This document shows, one piece after another, positions 33,177 through 40,589 of a stretch of 64,000 bases of DNA. A program made the translations under genes and the position numbers. Each line of letters begins with the position of its first letter. Position 1 is the first letter of the stretch. This DNA is from Vibrio sp. UBA2441 (lineage in GTDB: Bacteria > Pseudomonadota > Gammaproteobacteria > Enterobacterales > Vibrionaceae). A model generated the notes under the pieces. That model ran no database searches. It was given only the letters and a program-made list of their open reading frames with translations, and was not told the origin of the DNA. The stretch is taken from positions 1 through 64,000 of the forward strand of contig DDQN01000094.1 in NCBI GenBank assembly GCA_002342685.1. The letters are read 5' to 3'.

Positions 33177-34397
33177 ATGAGTAATTTCTACGTTGGCTCT
33201 GAAATTGGTCAATTACGTCGCGTTCTTCTTCACCGTCCAGAGCGTGCACTGACTCACCTAACTCCATCTAACTGCCATGATCTTTTATTTGATGATGTGC
33301 TAGCGGTAGAGCAAGCAGGCAAAGAGCATGATATTTTTGCAAACACTCTAAGAGATCAAGGTGTCGAAGTTTTACTTTTACACGATCTACTTGCAGAAAC
33401 ACTAGCCGTGCCAGAAGCTAAAGATTGGTTGCTATCAACTCAAGTATCTGATTATCGTTTTGGTCAGCGTTTCGCAAATGACGTACGTTGCTTCTTAAGT
33501 GACCAGACAAATCAGGAGCTTGCTTCTATTCTTCTTGGTGGCCTGAGCTACGGTGAAATGCCTCTTCCATCATCTTCAATGATGCGCGGTATGCACGCAG
33601 ACAATGACTTCATAATTAAGCCATTACCAAACCACTTATTTACTCGTGATACGTCTTGTTGGGTATACGGTGGTGTCTCTATCAACCCTATGGCTAAAGC
33701 AGCACGTCAACGTGAAACGAACCATGTACGTGCTATTTATCGCTGGCACCCAATCTTCGCAGGTCAAGACTTTATTAAATACTTTGGCGACGAAGAGAAA
33801 AACTACGATTACTCGACTATCGAAGGTGGTGATGTTCTGGTTATCGGCCGCGATAGTGTTCTTATTGGTATGTCTGAACGTACGACAGCACAAGGTGTAG
33901 AGCAACTTGCATCAGGCTTGTTCAAACATGGTCAAGCGAAGCAAGTTATCGCAATGGAACTACCGAAACATCGTTCTTGCATGCACTTAGATACTGTTAT
34001 GACTCACATGCGTGAAGATACCTTCTCTATCTACCCAGAAGTCGTTCGTAAAGACGTTAAATGCTGGAGCCTAACTGGTGACGAATCAGGCACAGTAAAT
34101 GTGAAAGAAGAAGGTTATTTTGTTACGGCTATCGAAAAAGCACTTGGTGTTGGCCAGTTGAATCTAATCACAACGGGTGGTGACAGCTTTGAAGCAGAGC
34201 GTGAGCAGTGGAACGATGCTAACAACGTTCTTACCGTGAAGCCTGGTGTCGTTATCGGTTACGAGCGTAATGTATATACCAATGAAAAATACGACAAAGC
34301 TGGTATCACTGTACTGCCTATCCCAGGTGATGAACTAGGTCGTGGTCGTGGCGGCGCTCGTTGCATGAGTTGCCCAATCGAACGTGACGGTATCTAA
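33177..34397 (+). CDS. arcA: Arginine deiminase, copy 2
   Basis: Second arginine deiminase, 406 aa, with the same signatures as copy 1: LFTRDTSCWVYGG, TIEGGDVLVIG, MHLDTVMT and catalytic Cys396 in GARCMSCPIERDGI. Codon choice here is more biased toward C- and T-ending preferred codons (CGT, GGT) than in copy 1, suggesting higher expression. It is followed after 72 bp by carbamate kinase and then argF, giving the complete arcA-arcC-arcB order of the ADI pathway. Probably the main housekeeping ADI enzyme, with copy 1 tied to the opine operon. Confidence 0.96.
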   Translation: MSNFYVGSEIGQLRRVLLHRPERALTHLTPSNCHDLLFDDVLAVEQAGKEHDIFANTLRDQGVEVLLLHDLLAETLAVPEAKDWLLSTQVSDYRFGQRFANDVRCFLSDQTNQELASILLGGLSYGEMPLPSSSMMRGMHADNDFIIKPLPNHLFTRDTSCWVYGGVSINPMAKAARQRETNHVRAIYRWHPIFAGQDFIKYFGDEEKNYDYSTIEGGDVLVIGRDSVLIGMSERTTAQGVEQLASGLFKHGQAKQVIAMELPKHRSCMHLDTVMTHMREDTFSIYPEVVRKDVKCWSLTGDESGTVNVKEEGYFVTAIEKALGVGQLNLITTGGDSFEAEREQWNDANNVLTVKPGVVIGYERNVYTNEKYDKAGITVLPIPGDELGRGRGGARCMSCPIERDGI

Positions 34398-34469
34398 ACG
34401 CCAAAGAGTAGTAATTGCTGGCAACTGCGGTTGCCAGCCAAGTAACACAGAATTCAGAGAGACAATATT

Positions 34470-35381
34470 ATGACTAAGCAAACTGTAGTTGTCGCGCTTG
34501 GAGGCAATGCTCTTCTTCGCCGTGGCGAACCACTAGAAGCAGAAACACAGCGTCAAAACATTGCGACAGCAGCACAAACCATTGCTGCAATTGCAGAAGA
34601 ATATAACGTAGTGCTTGTTCACGGTAATGGCCCACAAGTTGGTTTACTGGCTCTACAGGGTTTGGAATATAAAAAAGTAAATCCATATCCCCTTGACGTT
34701 TTGGGTTCAGAAACTCAAGGCATGATAGGTTACATGTTGATGCAAGAGCTTAAAAACATCCTTCCTAAAAAAGATGTTACCTGCATGCTTACGCAAATGA
34801 CCGTTGACCCTAAAGATCCTGCATTTGCAGATCCAACAAAGCCTATCGGTCCAATCTACGAAGAAGCTGAAGCTCGCGAAATGGCCGAAAAATATCAATG
34901 GACAATTAAACCAGATGGTAAACATTTCCGTCGCGTTGTTCCTAGTCCACTTCCAACGGGTATAGTAGAAGATGATGCCATTTCTGCGCTAATCGAGCGT
35001 GATCATCTTGTCATCTGTACTGGCGGCGGCGGCATTCCGGTAAAAATGGAAGAAGGTAAATTGGTCGGTGTTGAAGCCGTTATTGATAAAGACATGTCAG
35101 CAGCATTCCTAGCGAGACAGCTAGAAGCGGATGCACTGCTAATTTTGACAGATGCTGAAGCCGTTTTCCTTGATTGGGGAAAACCAACTCAACACGCACT
35201 AAGCAAAACAACACCAGAAGAGTTAGCAAAATATGAGTTTGATGCTGGCTCTATGGGACCAAAAATTGATGCTTCTTGTGAATTCGTAAAACAAGGCGGA
35301 AAACTGGTTGGCATCGGCTCACTTCAAGACGGCTTACGTATTTTGAAAGGTGAAGCTGGTACAAATATTATTGCAGAATAA
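34470..35381 (+). CDS. arcC: Carbamate kinase
   Basis: Transfers phosphate from carbamoyl phosphate to ADP, the ATP-yielding last step of the ADI pathway. Family motifs are VVALGGNALLRRGEPL at the N-terminus, the VLVHGNGPQVG block, VICTGGGGIPV, and SMGPKIDASCEFV near the C-terminus (ATP-site Lys). Length 303 aa is normal. It lies between arcA copy 2 and argF; its stop codon is immediately followed by an ArgR-box-like sequence belonging to argF. Confidence 0.96.
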   Translation: MTKQTVVVALGGNALLRRGEPLEAETQRQNIATAAQTIAAIAEEYNVVLVHGNGPQVGLLALQGLEYKKVNPYPLDVLGSETQGMIGYMLMQELKNILPKKDVTCMLTQMTVDPKDPAFADPTKPIGPIYEEAEAREMAEKYQWTIKPDGKHFRRVVPSPLPTGIVEDDAISALIERDHLVICTGGGGIPVKMEEGKLVGVEAVIDKDMSAAFLARQLEADALLILTDAEAVFLDWGKPTQHALSKTTPEELAKYEFDAGSMGPKIDASCEFVKQGGKLVGIGSLQDGLRILKGEAGTNIIAE

Positions 35382-35382
35382 A

Positions 35383-35417
35383 AGAATATTTATTCACTTT
35401 TATTCCATTTTAAGTTA
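35383..35417 (+). promoter_or_regulatory. ArgR-box pair over a predicted argF promoter
   Basis: AGAATATTTATTCA at 35383-35396 matches the ArgR core (TGAATWWWWATTCA) at 13 of 14 positions. TCCATTTTAAGTTA at 35404-35417 matches at 10 of 14. The two are 21 bp apart, the exact spacing of ARG-box pairs in arginine-biosynthesis promoters. They overlap a plausible promoter: -35 TTCACT (35393-35398), 17-bp spacer, -10 TACATA (35416-35421). Confidence 0.6.
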
Positions 35418-35434
35418 CATATTAGACAACAAGA

Positions 35435-35469
35435 TTGGTTATCACTTATTCTCCGGTAGTGATAACCAA
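35435..35469 (+). promoter_or_regulatory. Hairpin in the argF leader
   Basis: Perfect 11-bp stem TTGGTTATCAC / GTGATAACCAA with a 13-base loop, 31 bp before the argF start codon. It lacks a T-run, so an mRNA-stabilising or processing element is more likely than a terminator. Confidence 0.6.
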
Positions 35470-35500
35470 ACTAAACAAAATTCATACTGAGGATACCGAC

Positions 35501-36511
35501 ATGGCTTTTAACCTACGTAACCGTAATTTTCTTAAACTACTTGATTTTACTCCACGTGAAATCCAACACATGTTAGACCTGTCTGCCGAGCTTAAAAAAG
35601 CCAAGTACAATGGTTATGAGCAACCTCGTTTAACTGGCAAAAACATTGCTCTTATCTTCGAAAAAGCATCTACTCGTACTCGCTGCGCATTTGAAGTGGC
35701 TGCTTTTGACCAAGGCGCAAAGGTTACTTATTTAGGTCCTTCTGGTTCTCAAATTGGCCATAAAGAATCAATGAAAGATACTGCACGCGTTCTAGGCCGT
35801 ATGTACGACGGCATTGAATATCGTGGTTTTGGACAAGAGATTGTTGAAGAGCTAGGCGCGCACGCTGGTGTTCCTGTATGGAACGGCCTGACAGATGAAT
35901 TCCACCCAACTCAAATCCTAGCTGACTTCCTGACTATGATGGAGCACGGCCGTGGCAAACAACTTAGTGAAATAAAATTTGCTTATCTTGGTGATGCTCG
36001 CAACAACATGGGTAACTCTCTAATGGTTGGTGCAGCTAAGATGGGTATGGACATTCGTTTGGTTGCTCCTAAAGCATTCTGGCCAGAAGAAGAGCTAGTT
36101 GCACAGTGCCGTGCTATCTCAGAAGAAACTGGCGCAAAAATCACACTGACTGAAGATGTTAAAGAAGGCGTTGAAGGTTGTGATTACCTATACACTGATG
36201 TTTGGGTATCAATGGGCGAAGCAAAAGAAGCATGGGCAGAGCGCATTAACATGATGCTTCCTTACCAGGTAAACATGGATATGCTAAAAGCAACAGGCAA
36301 CCCACATGTGAAATTCATGCACTGCCTACCTGCATTCCACGGTGAAGATACTACTGTTGGTAAAGAGCTAGCACAAGAGTATCCAATGCTAAAAGAGGGT
36401 GTTGAAGTTACTGATGAAGTGGTTGAGTCTAAACACTCAATCGTATTTGATGAAGCAGAAAACCGCTTGCACACTATCAAAGCAATTATGGTTGCTACAT
36501 TAGGCCAATAA
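35501..36511 (+). CDS. argF: Ornithine carbamoyltransferase
   Basis: Interconverts ornithine plus carbamoyl phosphate with citrulline plus phosphate; used in arginine synthesis and, run backward, in the ADI pathway. Motifs: carbamoyl-phosphate loop STRTR at residues 57-61, HPTQ block (EFHPTQILADFLT), and ornithine-binding MHCLPAFH. The start is ATG 35501 (MAFNLRNRNF) after GAGGA; the frame runs 22 codons further upstream without family support. In vibrios lacking the ADI island argF occupies this same place before pyrB, so this is probably the ancestral enzyme recruited as arcB. Confidence 0.95.
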   Translation: MAFNLRNRNFLKLLDFTPREIQHMLDLSAELKKAKYNGYEQPRLTGKNIALIFEKASTRTRCAFEVAAFDQGAKVTYLGPSGSQIGHKESMKDTARVLGRMYDGIEYRGFGQEIVEELGAHAGVPVWNGLTDEFHPTQILADFLTMMEHGRGKQLSEIKFAYLGDARNNMGNSLMVGAAKMGMDIRLVAPKAFWPEEELVAQCRAISEETGAKITLTEDVKEGVEGCDYLYTDVWVSMGEAKEAWAERINMMLPYQVNMDMLKATGNPHVKFMHCLPAFHGEDTTVGKELAQEYPMLKEGVEVTDEVVESKHSIVFDEAENRLHTIKAIMVATLGQ

Positions 36512-36536
36512 TTTCTCTGATAAATTAGAGTTAGTT

Positions 36537-36568
36537 AAGCGTCGGCTATTCTTAGCCGACGTTTTTTT
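36537..36568 (+). terminator. Terminator after argF
   Basis: Perfect stem CGTCGGCTA / TAGCCGACG with a TTCT loop and T7, about 28 bp after the stop codon. Confidence 0.94.
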
Positions 36569-36688
36569 ATTTTTCTCGTATATTTTTTCTGTTTAGGTCA
36601 GCCTCCGCAGGCTCTTGTTAAATCGCTTTTCCATTCATTAATGTGACATTAAACAGTATATTATTTCGCAAAAACACTATGTAATCGC

Positions 36689-36716
36689 TTGCGCTCACAA
36701 TATTTGAGCGTATAAT
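36689..36716 (+). promoter_or_regulatory. Predicted pyrLBI promoter
   Basis: -35 TTGCGC (36689-36694), 16-bp spacer, perfect -10 TATAAT (36711-36716). The spacer carries the palindrome CGCTCA-N7-TGAGCG (36692-36710), which may be a protein-binding site. Transcription would begin around 36723, giving a short leader before pyrL. Confidence 0.75.
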
Positions 36717-36747
36717 CCTCCGCAATTTGTCTAGAGAGAGATAGGAA

Positions 36748-36906
36748 ATGACCCTTTTGGTTTTACAAAAACTAAACTTCTGCCGAAAAGAACTGGCACT
36801 GGTCATATATTCTATTTTTTTTTATTTTATTAAAAGCCTCCTTAATCAGGGGGCTTTTTTTTGTCCAGAATTCGTACCCAAGTACGCAACTAAAGAGGGA
36901 AGATAG
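36748..36906 (+). CDS. pyrL: pyrBI leader peptide PyrL
   Basis: A 52-codon frame with GGAAATG start context; its translation couples transcription of pyrBI to UTP supply. The C-terminal part LLNQGAFFCPEF closely resembles the E. coli PyrL segment LNRGAFFCPG as I remember it. The frame runs through a U-rich pause tract (36811-36831) and the attenuator hairpin, and its TAG stop ends two bases before the pyrB ATG. It is longer than the 44-residue E. coli peptide, so translational coupling to pyrB is possible. Confidence 0.82.
   Translation: MTLLVLQKLNFCRKELALVIYSIFFYFIKSLLNQGAFFCPEFVPKYATKEGR
36832..36862 (+). terminator. pyrBI transcription attenuator
   Basis: Stem AAAAGCCTCC / GGGGGCTTTT with a seven-base loop and T8, inside the pyrL frame and about 47 bp before pyrB. 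A T-rich tract just upstream (36811-36831) is where polymerase would pause at low UTP. This is the standard UTP-sensing arrangement of enterobacterial pyrBI. Confidence 0.92.
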
Positions 36907-36908
36907 CC

Positions 36909-37838
36909 ATGGCAAACTCGCTATTCAATAAGCACATTATTTCCATCCCGGAACTTAGTCGAAATGAGTTAGAACTTATCGTTAAGACGGCAGGGAGTCT
37001 CAAAGTTGATCCAAAGCCTGAACTATTAAAAAATAAAGTAATTGCCAGTTGTTTCTTTGAGCCGTCCACTCGTACTCGCCTTTCTTTTGAAACAGCGGTA
37101 CAGCGCCTAGGCGGCACCATTATTGGTTTTGATAATGGTGGCAACACATCGTTGGCCAAGAAAGGCGAAACATTGGCCGACTCTGTTCAGGTTATCTCCT
37201 CTTATGTAGATGCTTTTGTTATGCGTCACCCACAGGAGGGTGCGGCAAGATTAGCTTCTGAATTCTCCAAGGGAGCTCCTGTTATTAATGGCGGAGACGG
37301 TGCAAACCAACACCCGACTCAAACCTTACTTGACCTATTCTCAATCTATGAAACTCAGGGGCGTTTAGACAACCTAAACGTTGCCCTGGTTGGCGACTTG
37401 AAATATGGCCGTACAGTTCATTCCCTGACTCAAGCGTTAGCTAAATTTGATAACAATCGATTCTTTTTCATAGCGCCAGAGGCATTGGCTATGCCTGACT
37501 ATATTTGCGAAGAGCTGGATGACTCTGGTATCCCATACAGCCTTCATAAGTCAATGTCTTCCGTTATTCACGAACTAGATGTTTTGTATATGACACGCGT
37601 ACAGAAAGAGCGTTTTGATGAGTCCGAATATGCTCATATAAAATCTGCATTCATCTTATCCGCTGAGCATCTGACGGACGCAAAAGATAATATGAAAATT
37701 CTTCATCCACTACCTCGTGTCGATGAAATTACCACCGATGTAGATAAAACTCAGCACGCATATTACTTCCAGCAAGCTGAAAATGGGGTTTATGCGCGAG
37801 AAGCTCTTTTGGCGCTAGTACTGAACGAAGAACTATAA
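36909..37838 (+). CDS. pyrB: Aspartate carbamoyltransferase catalytic subunit
   Basis: Commits carbamoyl phosphate and aspartate to pyrimidine synthesis. STRTR is at residues 53-57 (carbamoyl-phosphate binding), the HPTQTLLD block follows GDGANQ, and LHPLPRVDEI lies near the C-terminus. 309 aa. Organised as pyrL-pyrB-pyrI with a 15-bp gap to pyrI, forming the class B (c6r6) holoenzyme. Confidence 0.97.
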   Translation: MANSLFNKHIISIPELSRNELELIVKTAGSLKVDPKPELLKNKVIASCFFEPSTRTRLSFETAVQRLGGTIIGFDNGGNTSLAKKGETLADSVQVISSYVDAFVMRHPQEGAARLASEFSKGAPVINGGDGANQHPTQTLLDLFSIYETQGRLDNLNVALVGDLKYGRTVHSLTQALAKFDNNRFFFIAPEALAMPDYICEELDDSGIPYSLHKSMSSVIHELDVLYMTRVQKERFDESEYAHIKSAFILSAEHLTDAKDNMKILHPLPRVDEITTDVDKTQHAYYFQQAENGVYAREALLALVLNEEL

Positions 37839-37853
37839 GCGAGGACAAAAATA

Positions 37854-38318
37854 ATGGTGAATAAAACACAACTGCAGGTTGAAGCAATTAAGAATGGTAC
37901 CGTCATTGATCATGTTCCAGCCAATATAGGTATTAAAGTTCTCAAACTTTTCAAGATGCACAAAAGTAATCAACGAATTACAATGGGTCTAAACCTGCCA
38001 TCCTCGGCACTTGGCGCAAAAGATCTGATAAAAATTGAGAATGTTTACGTTACCGAAGAACAGGCCAGCCAGCTCGCACTATATGCGCCCAAAGCAACCG
38101 TAAATCAGATAGAAAATTACGAAGTCACCAAGAAACTGGCACTCACTCTTCCGGAAAAAGTTGAAGCGGTATTTGAATGTCCAAACTCAAACTGCATCTC
38201 GCACGGAGAGCCGGTGGATAGTAGTTTTACTGTCATTATTAAGAAAGATGATGTGCAGTTAAAATGCAAATATTGTGAGAAAGTTTTCTCTCGTGAAGTG
38301 GTCACAGAAAGAAAATAA
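37854..38318 (+). CDS. pyrI: Aspartate carbamoyltransferase regulatory subunit
   Basis: Regulatory chain binding ATP, CTP and UTP, making PyrB allosteric. The structural zinc cysteines are Cys109, Cys114, Cys138 and Cys141 (CPNSNC and CKYC), at exactly the E. coli positions. The nucleotide-binding N-terminal domain includes NGTVIDHVPANIG. 154 aa, full length. Confidence 0.97.
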   Translation: MVNKTQLQVEAIKNGTVIDHVPANIGIKVLKLFKMHKSNQRITMGLNLPSSALGAKDLIKIENVYVTEEQASQLALYAPKATVNQIENYEVTKKLALTLPEKVEAVFECPNSNCISHGEPVDSSFTVIIKKDDVQLKCKYCEKVFSREVVTERK

Positions 38319-38337
38319 ATCTAACATCAATACAATC

Positions 38338-38366
38338 AAAAACCGCTAAAAATTAGCGGTTTTTTG
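38338..38366 (+). terminator. Terminator after pyrI
   Basis: Stem AAAAACCGCTAA / TTAGCGGTTTTT with an AAA loop, 20 bp after the stop codon. Confidence 0.94.
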
Positions 38367-38774
38367 ACATCAAAATCAGGCTATTTTTCGGTCTATTAGC
38401 ATAACCATACGTATCAATAGATTTGCATAACCTCTCTAACCCCTTGCAACCGCTATCAATAGTCTCTTTTAGGCAAAAACTTCTTGGGTAAACTCGCTAT
38501 TTATCTGCATATTAATTGAATTTTTATACCGTTTTTGACATCAAAACCAGTTTATTATTTGGTGATAAAGGTCAATAAATCAGTATCTTCTAACTGTTAA
38601 TATGCCTGTCATAATATGAATAAAACACAATGTATAACAAATACATAGTTCTCTATTTATTATTCATATTTATAACTAATTCATATCAAAACCAGAAGGC
38701 ATCGTCGTTTGGTTCAGGACTGAAAACAAACGGACATTGAGTTTCTATTACCTCAAGACATTAAGGAGTTCACT
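38361..38774 (+). promoter_or_regulatory. Upstream region of the argR-like gene with repeated motifs
   Basis: No gene is seen. TTTTTGACATCAAAA-CAG occurs at 38361-38380 and 38532-38550, and its core ATCAAAACCAG again at 38685-38695. Three ArgR half-boxes lie at 38617-38621 (TGAAT), 38662-38666 and 38679-38683 (ATTCA), each in AT-rich context with 10-11 of 14 core matches, consistent with autoregulation. Spacing is not the ideal 21 bp. Confidence 0.4.
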
Positions 38775-39266
38775 GTGAATGACATCAGTAACTCAAGTAC
38801 GATCGACATCTCTCAAGATGAAAACATCACAGCCGCTTGCCGACGCTTATTACAACAGCGAAGCTTTACGACTCAAGATGACCTAAGACAAGCCTTAATG
38901 GCGATGGGGTTTATTGATGTAAGCCAGTCAACCGTATCGAGAATTTTAACTCGTTTGGGTGTTGCTAAAGTCCCAAATGCTTACGGTAAGAAAGTTTACT
39001 GCTTAACAATAGAAAACGAAGGTGTACAGGTTGATTCTGCTATTTCATCGCAGATAGAGTTTATCACTCATAATCAGCTTATGGTCGTTGTTAGAACCCA
39101 CCCAGGGTGTGCCCAGCTAGTAGCAAGAATTATTGATATGCAGCCGCACCAAGAGATACTAGGTACTGTTGGTGGCAATGATACAGTGATGGTTGCGCCA
39201 AAAGATATTAACCGTATAAATCAATGTGAAGACATTGTTCGAGAACGTCTTGGAGTACCAGAGTAA
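38775..39266 (+). CDS. ArgR family arginine repressor paralogue
   Basis: ArgR/AhrC-type regulator: N-terminal winged HTH (QSTVSRILTRLGV, residues 51-63) and a C-terminal oligomerisation/arginine-binding domain (FITHNQLMVVVRTHPGCAQLVARIID, then GTVGGNDTVMVAP). In E. coli ArgR the effector loop reads GTIAGDDT, and the paired Asp residues contact arginine. Here the first is Asn135 and the second Asp136. The sequence differs clearly from the usual Vibrio ArgR, which I remember beside mdh. The start is GTG at 38775 with AAGGAG before it. Probably a dedicated regulator of the ADI genes upstream. Confidence 0.88.
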   Translation: MNDISNSSTIDISQDENITAACRRLLQQRSFTTQDDLRQALMAMGFIDVSQSTVSRILTRLGVAKVPNAYGKKVYCLTIENEGVQVDSAISSQIEFITHNQLMVVVRTHPGCAQLVARIIDMQPHQEILGTVGGNDTVMVAPKDINRINQCEDIVRERLGVPE

Positions 39267-39308
39267 TCTTGACAGCTGATTTAATCGTTAGCATTTAGAC
39301 GATCACTC

Positions 39309-39341
39309 AAGGCCAAAAGTGCACTTACTTTTTGGCCTTAT
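39309..39341 (+). terminator. Terminator after the argR-like gene
   Basis: Stem AAGGCCAAAA / TTTTTGGCCTT about 43 bp after the stop codon, followed by an AT-rich tail. The T-run is imperfect. Confidence 0.75.
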
Positions 39342-39404
39342 TTATATATACTCAAACTTACTCAAGCCCACTCAAGATAAAGACCGTTATATTAAGGATA
39401 AACA

Positions 39405-39812
39405 ATGACTAAAGTGCTTCACACGGATAATGCTCCTGCTGCTATCGGCCCTTACGTTCAGGGCGTAGACTTAGGCAATATGGTAATGACTTCTGGTCAA
39501 ATCCCTGTCATTCCTTCAACCGGAGAAATTGTCTCTGATGATGTCGAAAAACAGGCCCGGCAGTCTCTTGATAATGTAAAGGCCGTGATTGAATCTTCTG
39601 GTTTGCACGTTAAAGATATTGTGAAGATGACTGTGTTTGTCAAAGACCTAAACGATTTTGCGGCAGTTAATGAGGTTTATGGTGCTTTTTTTGATGAACA
39701 TCAGGTAGCCAACTACCCTGCTCGCTCATGTGTTGAAGTCGCTCGTTTACCGAAAGATGTAAAGATTGAAATTGAAGCGATTGCAGTCCGAAATGATGGG
39801 ATTATGGCGTAA
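39405..39812 (+). CDS. ridA: Enamine/imine deaminase RidA
   Basis: YjgF/RidA protein that hydrolyses reactive 2-aminoacrylate and related imines made by PLP enzymes. Full-length family member (135 aa) with SGQIPVIPSTGE, the FVKDLNDFAAVNEVYGAFF block and the catalytic Arg107 in YPARSCVEVARLP. Commonly found beside pyrBI in gammaproteobacteria. Transcribed alone from its own short upstream region. Confidence 0.96.
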   Translation: MTKVLHTDNAPAAIGPYVQGVDLGNMVMTSGQIPVIPSTGEIVSDDVEKQARQSLDNVKAVIESSGLHVKDIVKMTVFVKDLNDFAAVNEVYGAFFDEHQVANYPARSCVEVARLPKDVKIEIEAIAVRNDGIMA

Positions 39813-39821
39813 CGGGAAAAT

Positions 39822-39850
39822 CGGTTACCGGAAACCGGTAACCGTTTATT
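39822..39850. terminator. Bidirectional terminator between ridA and the plsC-like gene
   Basis: Perfect stem CGGTTACCGG / CCGGTAACCG with an AAA loop, followed by TTTATTTC. It lies between two convergent genes. Confidence 0.88.
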
Positions 39851-39857
39851 TCTATTT

Positions 39858-40589
39858 TTATTTCTTAGCTTTTAAACTATCAACCTCAGCATCCAGCTCT
39901 TCTAATTTCGCCTTCATCTGCTCTCTGCAGTGCTCTGCCAATTTTCTTACATCGTTTTTAGCATATCCTTCAGTGCTTATTGGCGGTAGCATCTCAACAA
40001 TCACATGGCCATTATCCCAGCTATTTAAACTCAGTTTCCCCTGAGTTGTGCTACACACGATAGGAATAATAGGGAGGCCAGCACCAATAGCAGCATGAAA
40101 TGCCCCTGTTTTAAACGGTAATAATCCACGACCACGAGAGCGCGTCCCTTCAGGGAACATCCAAACGGATACTTCGCTTTTCTTCATGGTATCAACCACT
40201 TGATCAATCGTCCCTTTTGCTTTAGAACGATTAAAACGATCGATAAGTATATTACCCGTCAGCCAATATAACTGACCAAACAGAGGGATCCAGATCAGGC
40301 TTTTCTTGCCTACCGTAACTACTTTAGGTGTTACCGCTGCTGAAATAGTAAAAAGGTCCCATGTATTCTGATGGTTAGCAATGTATAAGTGCTGACCTCT
40401 GTCATATACATCATCCGGAAACCTTAACTCTAAGCGGTAGCCAAAAATTCGTGCCATTCTGCTGAACTGCCGGCCGATAATAAAGACCAGCTTAGGGTTT
40501 CTTGGCGTCAGAAGACTATATCCACATCCAAATACAAACATGAATATAGCAAAAACAGCTAATGCGACAATTCGAAGAAATGCAATCAT
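39858..40589 (-). CDS. 1-acyl-sn-glycerol-3-phosphate acyltransferase family protein
   Basis: Membrane-bound PlsC-type acyltransferase that esterifies lysophosphatidate. The catalytic HX4D motif is NHQNTWD at residues 72-78 and the glycerol-phosphate site is FPEGTRSRG at 145-153. One N-terminal membrane helix (about residues 5-25) and a charged C-terminal tail. Its ATG overlaps the murA stop (TAATG), so the two are translationally coupled. Vibrios carry several plsC paralogues, so I do not assign the symbol. Confidence 0.9.
   Translation of the reverse strand: MIAFLRIVALAVFAIFMFVFGCGYSLLTPRNPKLVFIIGRQFSRMARIFGYRLELRFPDDVYDRGQHLYIANHQNTWDLFTISAAVTPKVVTVGKKSLIWIPLFGQLYWLTGNILIDRFNRSKAKGTIDQVVDTMKKSEVSVWMFPEGTRSRGRGLLPFKTGAFHAAIGAGLPIIPIVCSTTQGKLSLNSWDNGHVIVEMLPPISTEGYAKNDVRKLAEHCREQMKAKLEELDAEVDSLKAKK

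Noticed and set aside
35435..35500. Upstream start for argF adding 22 residues
   Set aside because: The added segment encodes the 11-bp hairpin and has no family similarity; the ATG at 35501 has a good ribosome binding site.
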